Positions 15,088 to 21,744 of a DNA stretch of 27,625 nt are shown here, one piece after another; position 1 is the first letter of the stretch; every line of letters begins with the position of its first letter. Under the pieces are notes generated by a model. It did no database searches. It was not told the origin of the DNA and was given only the letters and a program-made list of their open reading frames with translations. The stretch covers positions 1 through 27,625 of the forward strand of contig CAZHTS010000059.1 in NCBI GenBank assembly GCA_964535315.1. Reading direction: 5' to 3'. The DNA comes from CAZHTS01 sp964535315. Lineage in GTDB: Bacteria > Chloroflexota > Anaerolineae > Anaerolineales > Anaerolineaceae. The translations under genes and the position numbers were made by a program.

Positions 15088-15120
15088 TCCGCGGCCCCCC
15101 ATCCAGGAGGAAACGGTTTG

Positions 15121-16839
15121 GTGAACAACGAAAAAAGCGCCGTACCGGCAGTCAGACGCCTGCCCAAATGGCTCTCGCTCGAAGTGTTGCTGGTCGTGAT
15201 CGTCATTGCCGTACAGGCGCGGGTGGTGTTTGCCCTGCCCAACAACCTGATGTACTGGTACAGCACGGACGACGCCTTCTACTACTTCAAGGTGGCTCAG
15301 AATATCGCCGAGGGTTACGGCAGCACCTTTGACCGCATGACCCTGACCAACGGTTATCACCCGCTGTGGCTGCTGGTATGCGTGCCGATTTTTGCCCTGG
15401 CGCGCTACGACCTGATGCTGCCGCTGCGCCTGGTGGCCGGGTTGATGATCCTGCTCAGCGCCGCCACCGGCTGGGCCTTGTTTCGCCTGCTGCGGCGGGG
15501 CGTTTCCCGTCCGGCGGCCTGGCTGGCGGCCCTGTTCTGGGTGACCTCGCCGCACGTGCACGAGGCGACCGTCGAACAGGGCATGGAAGCGGGCCTCAGC
15601 GCCCTGTTTCTGGTGCTGCTGCTCGACCGCCTGGCGCAGATCGAACTGGGCGAAGACGGGCGGCGCGGTTATCTATGGGCCGGGCTGCTGGCCGTTCTGG
15701 CCTTGTTCAGCCGTCTGGATAACGCCTTTGTGATCTGCGCCGCCGGCGGCTGGCTGGTGCTGCGCCGCTGGTGGGCCGCCTGGCGGCAGAGCGGGCGCGT
15801 GTGGCCCGAACGGGAACTTTGGCGGCGCGCCGCCGCCTACTTTGTCCCTCTGGGGGTGATGCTGCTGCTCTATATGGCCTGGAACGCCTGGACGTTTGGC
15901 ACGCCCACCCCCGTCAGCGGGCAGATCAAGCGTTGGTGGGGCACGCTGGATAACACCGTCTATGGCTACCCGATCGATTCGCTGGCCTCGTTTGTCGGGC
16001 ACTGGTTCTCGCAAAAGACCAACGTCGGGCCGTGGTCGCTGGCCATCGCCCCCATCCACTGGCTGGCGCGCCAGGCCGAACTGCTGATGGGCGTTGTCTC
16101 GACCAAGGGCGAGGCGTACAAGCTGCTGCATCGCAACTACGTGTTGGGCGTAACGGTGGCCCTCCTGCCGCTGCTCGGTGCGTTGGTCTGGCGCAGCCGG
16201 CAGCGCGCCCGCCGGGCGGCGGTGACCCTCAGCCTGCTGCCCCTGTTTGTGGGCTGCGCCTTGCAGATCACCTCGTATTTCAGCACGCATTACATCAGCA
16301 TGCACGACTGGTACTGGGTGGGCGAGATGATCTGCATCACCCTGGCGTTGGGCATCCTGCTCGATGGCCTGGCGTTCATTCTGCCGGCCGGACGGCGCAG
16401 CCGCCTGGTCGGGCTGGCGGTGGTGGCCGCCTTGAGCGCCGGGATGGTTTACAACCTGTACAGCACCGTGCAGACGCTGGTGCCTGTGGCGCCCGAGATC
16501 GGCTACGAAGATGGCTATCTGTGGGGGGCGCGCGGCCTGGAAGAACTGACCCCACCCGGCGCGCTGATCGGCACGCCCGGCGGCGGGGCGGTGGCTTACT
16601 TCATCCAGGATCGCACCATCGTCAACCTGGATGGCCTGATGAACAGCTACGAATATTTCCAGGCGATGCAGGCCGGCAAGGCGGGCGTCTATCTCGACCG
16701 TCTCGGGCTGCGCTACGCCTACGGTAATCAGTACATGCTCTCGGAAAGCGATCCATACTGGCAGGCGTTCAAGGGCCGGCTGCGTTTCGTCAAGAAGGTG
16801 GTGGGCACCGACTTCTTCCAGGTCCTGCCGCCGCAATAA
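15121..16839 (+). CDS. Polytopic membrane protein, GT-C type glycosyltransferase (family 39-like)
   Basis: The protein has about 572 residues and about ten transmembrane segments. After the first helix (about 20-40) comes an acidic loop, YSTDDAFYYFKVAQNIAEGYG, with paired Asp residues, followed by TNGYHPLWLL. This fits the catalytic first loop of GT-C enzymes, which move a sugar from a lipid-phosphate carrier on the outer face of the membrane. The C-terminal 120 residues are mostly outside the membrane. The start is GTG 15121 or TTG 15118; both are served by AGGAGG at 15105-15110. Acceptor and sugar are unknown. It may be co-transcribed with pyrH, although the link is probably only positional. 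Confidence 0.78.
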   Translation: MNNEKSAVPAVRRLPKWLSLEVLLVVIVIAVQARVVFALPNNLMYWYSTDDAFYYFKVAQNIAEGYGSTFDRMTLTNGYHPLWLLVCVPIFALARYDLMLPLRLVAGLMILLSAATGWALFRLLRRGVSRPAAWLAALFWVTSPHVHEATVEQGMEAGLSALFLVLLLDRLAQIELGEDGRRGYLWAGLLAVLALFSRLDNAFVICAAGGWLVLRRWWAAWRQSGRVWPERELWRRAAAYFVPLGVMLLLYMAWNAWTFGTPTPVSGQIKRWWGTLDNTVYGYPIDSLASFVGHWFSQKTNVGPWSLAIAPIHWLARQAELLMGVVSTKGEAYKLLHRNYVLGVTVALLPLLGALVWRSRQRARRAAVTLSLLPLFVGCALQITSYFSTHYISMHDWYWVGEMICITLALGILLDGLAFILPAGRRSRLVGLAVVAALSAGMVYNLYSTVQTLVPVAPEIGYEDGYLWGARGLEELTPPGALIGTPGGGAVAYFIQDRTIVNLDGLMNSYEYFQAMQAGKAGVYLDRLGLRYAYGNQYMLSESDPYWQAFKGRLRFVKKVVGTDFFQVLPPQ

Positions 16840-16862
16840 GCCTGTACCCGTGGGCGAATTCC

Positions 16863-16870
16863 GGTATAAT
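16863..16870 (+). promoter_or_regulatory. Extended -10 type promoter for the SPFH gene (putative)
   Basis: GGTATAAT carries a perfect -10 hexamer (16865-16870), 40 bp before the ATG. The -35 region (near 16842-16847) is poor. It sits in the short gap after the glycosyltransferase stop codon. Confidence 0.5.
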
Positions 16871-16910
16871 CAATCCGCATATTCCGCTTCACTTGCCAAA
16901 GGAGGGCGCT

Positions 16911-17981
16911 ATGTCGATTGTTGGTTTTCTAGGGGTTCTGGCCACACTGGCCTGGATGATTCTGGTCGTGGTTTTGATTGTGATCGCCGTGCGCGCCAGC
17001 CGGAACCAGTCGGTGCGTTCCGGCGGGGTTTTTATCATCGCTCTGGGCGCGCTGGCGCTGGTGCTGACCGCCCTGAGCCTGTCGGCGGTGTATATCGAAC
17101 CGCAAGAGCGCGGCGTGGTGCTTTCGGCCTTTGCGCCGGGCGGCTACCGCACCGAGGTGCTCCAACCCGGTTTGCGCTGGGTCATCCCCGGCGCCGAACG
17201 GGTGGTGCGCTACTCGATCGCCAACCAGACCTACACCATGTCGATTGTCACCAACGAGGGCCAGGTGGCCGGTGACGACTCGATTTCGGCCCGTACCTCG
17301 GACGGGCAGGAAATCTTCCTGGATGCCTCGGTCATCTACAAGATCAACCCGGATCGGGTCATCGATGTACACATCAAGTGGCAGGAGCGTTACACCGAGG
17401 ATCTGGTGCGCGCCCAGTCGCGCGGCATCATCCGCGACGCCGTCTCACAGTACGGCGTGCAGGAGGTGGTCACCACCCAGCGTTTTGCTATGGTGGATGC
17501 GATGCGCAAGGGGTTGAGCGAAAAGCTGGAAGCCAACGGCCTGGAGCTGGTCGATTTCGTCCTGCGCAACGTGGCCTTCTCGCCCGAGTACGCCAAGTCG
17601 GTCGAGCAGAAACAGATCTCGGAACAGCAGGCCCAACAGGCCAAGTACGTCGTCGAGCAGCGCCGCCAGGAGGCCGACCAGGCCCGCCAGCAGGCCCAGG
17701 GTGTGGCCGATGCGGTCGTCATCCGCGCCAAGGCCGACGCCGAAGCGCGCCTGATCCAGGCTGAGGCCGAGGCCAAATCGCTCGAGATGGTCGGTAAGGC
17801 GATCAAAGAATATCCCGATACGCTTGCCTACCAGTACATTTCCAAGATTTCCCCCAACGTCCAGGTGATGCTGCTGCCCAGCAACTCGCCGTTTGTCTTC
17901 CCGCTGCCGCAGATGCAGAATCTGCCCTCGGCCAGCGAGGTGCTGCCGACCCCCGCTCCGGCGCCCACGGCAGTGCCCTGA
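16911..17981 (+). CDS. SPFH/prohibitin family membrane protein
   Basis: The protein has 356 residues. Two N-terminal hydrophobic helices (about 5-28 and 40-62) precede an SPFH/band 7 domain (about 65-235) that begins YIEPQERGVVLSAF and includes GLRWVIPGAERVVRYSI. A long Gln/Ala/Glu-rich coiled coil follows (about 225-295), then a Pro/Ala-rich tail. Such proteins form large rings in the membrane and act as scaffolds or protease regulators. A usual partner, an NfeD or FtsH gene, is not adjacent. ATG 16911 follows AAAGGAGGGCGCT. A perfect 11-bp hairpin follows the gene. Confidence 0.92.
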   Translation: MSIVGFLGVLATLAWMILVVVLIVIAVRASRNQSVRSGGVFIIALGALALVLTALSLSAVYIEPQERGVVLSAFAPGGYRTEVLQPGLRWVIPGAERVVRYSIANQTYTMSIVTNEGQVAGDDSISARTSDGQEIFLDASVIYKINPDRVIDVHIKWQERYTEDLVRAQSRGIIRDAVSQYGVQEVVTTQRFAMVDAMRKGLSEKLEANGLELVDFVLRNVAFSPEYAKSVEQKQISEQQAQQAKYVVEQRRQEADQARQQAQGVADAVVIRAKADAEARLIQAEAEAKSLEMVGKAIKEYPDTLAYQYISKISPNVQVMLLPSNSPFVFPLPQMQNLPSASEVLPTPAPAPTAVP

Positions 17982-18005
17982 GCGCGGGCTTATCGGGTTA
18001 TCGAT

Positions 18006-18030
18006 GGGGGGTTGTCACAGACAACCCCCC
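18006..18030 (+). terminator. Strong hairpin after the SPFH gene, probable terminator
   Basis: GGGGGGTTGTC (18006-18016) pairs perfectly with GACAACCCCCC (18020-18030) around a three-base loop. There is no T run after it, so it may act with Rho or protect the 3' end. Confidence 0.55.
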
Positions 18031-18083
18031 AACCATTTCTTCCACGGGGGCCAAACCCTCAGCAGGCGCTTTTCTGTCTTCGC

Positions 18084-18091
18084 GGTATAAT
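18084..18091 (+). promoter_or_regulatory. Extended -10 type promoter for selD (putative)
   Basis: GGTATAAT has a perfect -10 hexamer (18086-18091), 29 bp before the selD ATG. No -35 match is visible. The leader would be about 23 nt with AAGGGAAGG as the ribosome binding site. Confidence 0.5.
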
Positions 18092-18120
18092 TTCTTCATC
18101 ACCGTTCACAAGGGAAGGTT

Positions 18121-19185
18121 ATGTCTGATCACGCACCATCCGGTAAGCAAATTCGCCTCACCACCCTGTCTAACTGCGCCGGCTGAGCGTCGAAACTAAG
18201 CGCGGAAGCGCTGGCGCACGTGCTGCGCCCGGTTGAGAATCTGTTTCAGTCCGCCGATTACCCCGATCTGTTGGTTGGATTAGGGGCGCCGGACGACGCG
18301 GCTGTGTGGCGGTTGGACGACGAACGCGCCCTGGTGGTGACCACCGATTTCTTCACCCCGGTGGTGGACGACCCGTACGATTACGGGGCGATTGCGGCGG
18401 CCAACAGTCTGTCGGACGTGTACGCTATGGGCGGGAAGCCCTTCCTGGCGCTCAACGTGGCCGCCCTGCCGCCCAACTTGCCGGAGGCCATGACCGGCGC
18501 CATCCTGCAGGGCGGGGCCGAGACGTTAAAGCGCGCCGGCGTGGTGTTGGCCGGCGGGCACACCGTCCAGGACAAGGAGCCCAAGTTCGGCATGGTGGTG
18601 CTCGGCATGGTGCACCCGCAGCGCATGCTCATCAAGGGCGGGCTGCGCCCCGGCGATACGCTGGTGTTGACCAAGCCGCTCGGTTTTGGCCTGACCACCA
18701 CGGCCCTCAAACGCGACAAGGTGCAGCCCGAAGACCTGGCCGAAGCGGTGGCGTGGATGAAAACGCTCAACGACCGCGCCGGCCAGCTGGCCAACGACCT
18801 GGGGCTGTGCGCCGGCACCGACATTACCGGCTACAGCCTGCTGGGGCATGCCAGTGAGATGGCCGAGGCCAGCGGGGTTGGGCTGCGTTTCTGGTTCCGG
18901 CGTATTCCTTTCCTCAGCAACGTGGCCCACTACGTGGCGCAATGGACTTTCCCCGGCGGGGCGGCGGATAACAGCCTGCATTTTGGCCCGCAGGTGCAGT
19001 TTGCCGCCAGCCTGGATGAAGGCCAGCAAATGCTGCTGTTCGACCCGCAAACCAGCGGCGGCCTGTTGCTGGGCGTGCCGGCCGACAAGCTGGCGCTGCT
19101 GCGTTTTCGCGCCGCCGAACTGTGCCAGCCGATATGGGAGATCGGCGAGGTGGTGCCGGGGTCGGGCACCTACGTCGAGGATTGA
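18121..19185 (+). CDS. selD: Selenide, water dikinase (selenophosphate synthetase), selenocysteine-containing
   Basis: SelD makes selenophosphate, the selenium donor for selenocysteine and 2-selenouridine. Reading from ATG 18121 (after AAGGGAAGGTT) gives 354 residues only if TGA at 18184-18186 is read as selenocysteine. The N-terminus is then IRLTTLSNCAG-Sec22-ASKLSAEAL. Sec22-x2-Lys25 matches the catalytic Cys17-x2-Lys20 of E. coli SelD, and SelD proteins with Sec at this site are well known. The rest is a normal SelD: DDAAVW, VTTDFFTPVVDDPYDYG, ANSLSDVYAMGG, GGHTV and DPQTSGGLLLGV. No shift of frame occurs across the TGA, and the next in-frame start (GTG 18220) would remove the active site. 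A SECIS-like hairpin follows the TGA. An SGNH gene starts 6 bp after the stop. Confidence 0.94.
18184..18212 (+). promoter_or_regulatory. Selenocysteine UGA codon with bacterial SECIS-like hairpin
   Basis: The TGA is at 18184-18186. AGCGC (18199-18203) pairs with GCGCT (18208-18212) around a GGAA loop that begins 17 nt after the TGA. Bacterial SECIS elements have a small apical loop with a G in its first two positions, 16-37 nt after the UGA, and this fits. SelB would bind it. The lower stem is not obvious. Confidence 0.72.
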
Positions 19186-19191
19186 GGTATT

Positions 19192-20238
19192 TTGGCCGGG
19201 CCGCTTTTTCGCTGTTCCACCTTGCGTTTGCACCGGCCATTTGGGCGCGGCCTGCTCGGGGCGCTGTTGGCCCTGCTGGCGTTAATCCTCCTGAGCGAGG
19301 GCGCCTTACGCATGGAGCCCGTCAATCGCCATCTTTTACCGCCCACCTTTACCCAGACGGTGTATTATTCCGAACTGGACGTCAAATTGTGGCGGCTGGA
19401 GCGTTTCGGTCAGACGCATACGCCCAACTGCTTTTTTATGGGCAGTTCGGTGGTCGACGCCGGGTTGGACCCCGACCTGTTTGCCGCTGAACTGGAGCGT
19501 TTGACCGGCCAATCGTTGACCTGCTTTAATTTCGGCGTCTCGGGCATGAACCCGCAGGGCAATTCTGTCCTGGCGGATATCCTCATGGCGCAGTACCGGC
19601 CGGCCCTGTTGATCTACGGCACCACCGCCGCCGATTACAAGGCGACCCAATCGCTGGCGCGGCAGTTGTGGGACGATCATTGGGTACAGTTTCGCCGCGA
19701 TTATTTTTCGCCGCAGGGCTGGCTGTTGGAATATTCTTACGATTACCGTTATCTGCTGTCTATGGCAAAACTGCAAGACGGCACCTATCGTGAGGACCTG
19801 GTGGAATGGAATCGCGCCGTGGCGGCGGATGGACTGCGCCGTTCCTCTGCTCGGGCCGGGGTGTCACAAAAGCCGCAGACGGTATTGTTGAAGGATTATC
19901 GCCCCGATGCGAACGACCTGGATGGGTTGCGGCATATTTTATCCTGGCGCAGGAGCGGGGTCAAAATGATCCTGGTCGAGATGCCGGTAAACGCCAGTTT
20001 CCTGCCGTACTACGTCGAGGACGGCCTGGACGGCTACCGCCAGCGTTTCCTTGCCCCCTTGCAGACCCTGGCGCAGGAAGAAGACACCCCGTTGATTCAG
20101 GGCATGGCCTTATCCACACACATCCCGGCGCAGCGTTGGGAAGACCGCCTGCATCTCAACCTCGAGGGCGTTGACCAGTTCACCCGCTGGCTGGCGGGGC
20201 AGGTCGGGGCGTTGTACCAGAGCGGGCAGGCGCCCTGA
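19192..20238 (+). CDS. Membrane-anchored SGNH/GDSL-hydrolase-like protein
   Basis: The protein has 348 residues. One N-terminal hydrophobic helix (about 20-36) looks like a signal anchor, placing the rest outside the membrane. SGNH-like blocks are visible: FFMGSSVVDAG (block I, Ser 86), FNFGVSGMNP (block II) and DRLHLNLEGVDQF (block V, Asp and His). The overall plan is like anchored acyl-transfer or esterase proteins of the DltD/DUF1574 kind, but I cannot name a substrate. The start is TTG 19192 with a weak GAGG before it. It lies 6 bp after selD, so it is probably translated from the same mRNA, with no obvious link to selenium. Confidence 0.72.
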   Translation: MAGPLFRCSTLRLHRPFGRGLLGALLALLALILLSEGALRMEPVNRHLLPPTFTQTVYYSELDVKLWRLERFGQTHTPNCFFMGSSVVDAGLDPDLFAAELERLTGQSLTCFNFGVSGMNPQGNSVLADILMAQYRPALLIYGTTAADYKATQSLARQLWDDHWVQFRRDYFSPQGWLLEYSYDYRYLLSMAKLQDGTYREDLVEWNRAVAADGLRRSSARAGVSQKPQTVLLKDYRPDANDLDGLRHILSWRRSGVKMILVEMPVNASFLPYYVEDGLDGYRQRFLAPLQTLAQEEDTPLIQGMALSTHIPAQRWEDRLHLNLEGVDQFTRWLAGQVGALYQSGQAP

Positions 20239-20240
20239 AT

Positions 20241-20288
20241 CTTTCCGGCAGCGGTCTGCCTGTGGCTGGCTTTGCCGCCGCCGGAAAG
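20241..20288. terminator. Hairpin between convergent genes
   Basis: CTTTCCGGC (20241-20249) pairs perfectly with GCCGGAAAG (20280-20288), with further pairing inside. It lies between the convergent SGNH and OsmC genes and could end both transcripts. There is no T run on the plus side, so the call is tentative. Confidence 0.4.
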
Positions 20289-20305
20289 CACCACCGCACT
20301 GGCGT

Positions 20306-20695
20306 TCAGGCCGTGTGCACCTGGGTGTATACGTTGAACTTGGGCGGGTGTTCCAGATGCTTCTTCACGGCGCACTGGTCGGCCGAGCGCACCAGGGCGT
20401 CGTAATATTTTTCCGGAAAGGCGGGCGGCACCTGGATCTCCAGGTCGATCTTTTCGACCATCCCGCTGGCCGGGCTGCTGTGCACCCGTTCGACGATGCG
20501 AATGCCCTCGGTGGGCAGGCCGCGCTGGCGGCAAAAGCCGAGCACATAAATCCCGGCGCAGGTGCCGATGGAGGCCAGAAAAACCGCAAAGGGGGTGGGT
20601 GAACTGGCCGCCGGGGGCTGGTCGGTTTCTACGGTAAAGGGGCCAAAATGGGCGTCGACCTGCGACCCACCGGGAAAGTCAATGATCATCTCCAT
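20306..20695 (-). CDS. OsmC family protein
   Basis: The protein has 129 residues. The two conserved cysteines of the OsmC/Ohr fold are present in SIGTCAGIYVLGFCRQRG and SADQCAVKKHLEHPP. OsmC and Ohr proteins reduce organic hydroperoxides with such a Cys pair. The spacing fits the family, but this member is closer to the less studied YhfA-like group, so peroxidase activity is not certain. ATG 20695 lies seven bases after AGGAG. The ATG at 20701 is too close to that site. It converges with the SGNH gene and diverges from the RNase T2 gene. Confidence 0.85.
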   Translation of the reverse strand: MEMIIDFPGGSQVDAHFGPFTVETDQPPAASSPTPFAVFLASIGTCAGIYVLGFCRQRGLPTEGIRIVERVHSSPASGMVEKIDLEIQVPPAFPEKYYDALVRSADQCAVKKHLEHPPKFNVYTQVHTA

Positions 20696-20798
20696 GTTCA
20701 TTCTCCTGAAACATAAGTTATTTACATTGATTGGATGCGCCGCCGCTCGAAAAGTTGCAGACTCACAGCACTTCTTCCACGGGCCCCGGCCGGCTCGG

Positions 20799-20806
20799 GG
20801 TATAAT
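20799..20806 (+). promoter_or_regulatory. Extended -10 type promoter for the RNase T2 gene (putative)
   Basis: GGTATAAT has a perfect -10 hexamer (20801-20806), 83 bp before the ATG. The leader would carry the small hairpin at 20819-20831. No -35 match is seen. Confidence 0.45.
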
Positions 20807-20818
20807 CAGGCCACCATA

Positions 20819-20831
20819 CCGGCGAAGCCGG
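20819..20831 (+). repeat. CCGGC-GAA-GCCGG mini-hairpin in the RNase T2 leader
   Basis: CCGGC (20819-20823) pairs with GCCGG (20827-20831) around GAA, preceded by ATA. It resembles the three tandem hairpin units at 24511-24571, also upstream of a gene. Confidence 0.45.
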
Positions 20832-20889
20832 CGCCATCGCCGTAGATTAGATGCCGGGTTGAGTTTTGTGCTTCAGGAGGGCGCCTGTG

Positions 20890-21732
20890 ATGAGAAAAGG
20901 CGGGTCTGTATTGGGGAATAAAGGAAAATTGACGACGGTCATTACCGTCCTGTTGATCGTGGCCATCTATCTGTACAACGCCTGGCAGGGCGAAGACGGC
21001 GGACAGGTGCTGCCGACGCTGGCGGCCGTCTTGCCCACGGTGAGGGTCGAAGAACCGGCCACGGCGGTCGCTCCACCCCCTGCCTTGCCGGAAGCAGAGG
21101 TCACGGCGATGCCCCTGCCCACGCCGTTTGCCCCGGCGACGGAGTCGCCCGCCCCCAGCGCCTTCGATTATTACGTGCTCTCGCTCTCCTGGTCGCCCGA
21201 TTATTGCGCCACCAACGGCAGCAACGACACCCAACAATGCAGCCTGGGCAAGAAACTGGCTTTCGTCCTGCACGGATTGTGGCCGCAGTACGAAAAGGGC
21301 TACCCGAGCAACTGTTCCACCCAGAAACTGCCGGAGGAACTCAAACAACGTTTTGCCGGGTTGTACCCCAGCGAAAAATTGTTTGACCACGAATGGGAGA
21401 AACACGGCACCTGCTCGGGCCTGGAGCCCGAAGCGTACCTGGCCTTCTCGCAGCAGGTTAAATCTTCGGTCATCGTGCCCGGCGCTTACCGTTCGCCGGC
21501 CAAACCGTTCCAGAGCAGCGTGCAGCAGCTCAAGGACGCTTTTCTCGCCAACAACCCGGCGATGAGCGCCGACGGGCTGGCGGTGCAGTGTTCGAGCTCG
21601 GGGCGTTACCTGAGCGAACTGCGGGTGTGTTTTACCACCAGCGGCGCGCCGCGGGCGTGCAGCGCCGAGGTGCTCAACGCCGCCAAAAAGAGCTGCAAAA
21701 ACGCCACCTTCCAGGTGCGCAACGTGCGCTAG
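20890..21732 (+). CDS. Ribonuclease T2 family protein, membrane-anchored or secreted
   Basis: RNase T2 enzymes cut single-stranded RNA through a 2',3'-cyclic phosphate. The protein has 280 residues. A hydrophobic helix at about 13-30 is a signal anchor or signal peptide. A Pro/Ala-rich linker (about 35-90) leads to the catalytic domain. CAS I is FVLHGLWPQ (His 128) and CAS II is HEWEKHGTC (167-175, with Glu 168 and His 172), so the active site is complete. Several Cys residues (Cys106, 117, 142, 175 and others) fit the family's disulfides, which argues for an extracellular location. ATG 20890 follows CAGGAGGGCGCCTGTG; GTG 20887 is also possible. It converges with the large LuxR-type gene, 12 bp apart. 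Confidence 0.93.
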   Translation: MRKGGSVLGNKGKLTTVITVLLIVAIYLYNAWQGEDGGQVLPTLAAVLPTVRVEEPATAVAPPPALPEAEVTAMPLPTPFAPATESPAPSAFDYYVLSLSWSPDYCATNGSNDTQQCSLGKKLAFVLHGLWPQYEKGYPSNCSTQKLPEELKQRFAGLYPSEKLFDHEWEKHGTCSGLEPEAYLAFSQQVKSSVIVPGAYRSPAKPFQSSVQQLKDAFLANNPAMSADGLAVQCSSSGRYLSELRVCFTTSGAPRACSAEVLNAAKKSCKNATFQVRNVR

Positions 21733-21744
21733 CCGCCGGGTGTG

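Noticed and set aside
18037..18053. TTCTTCCACGGG shared upstream of selD and near 20772 upstream of RNase T2
   Set aside because: The distance to the -10 box differs widely (over 40 versus 20 bp), and two short GC-rich matches can arise by chance.
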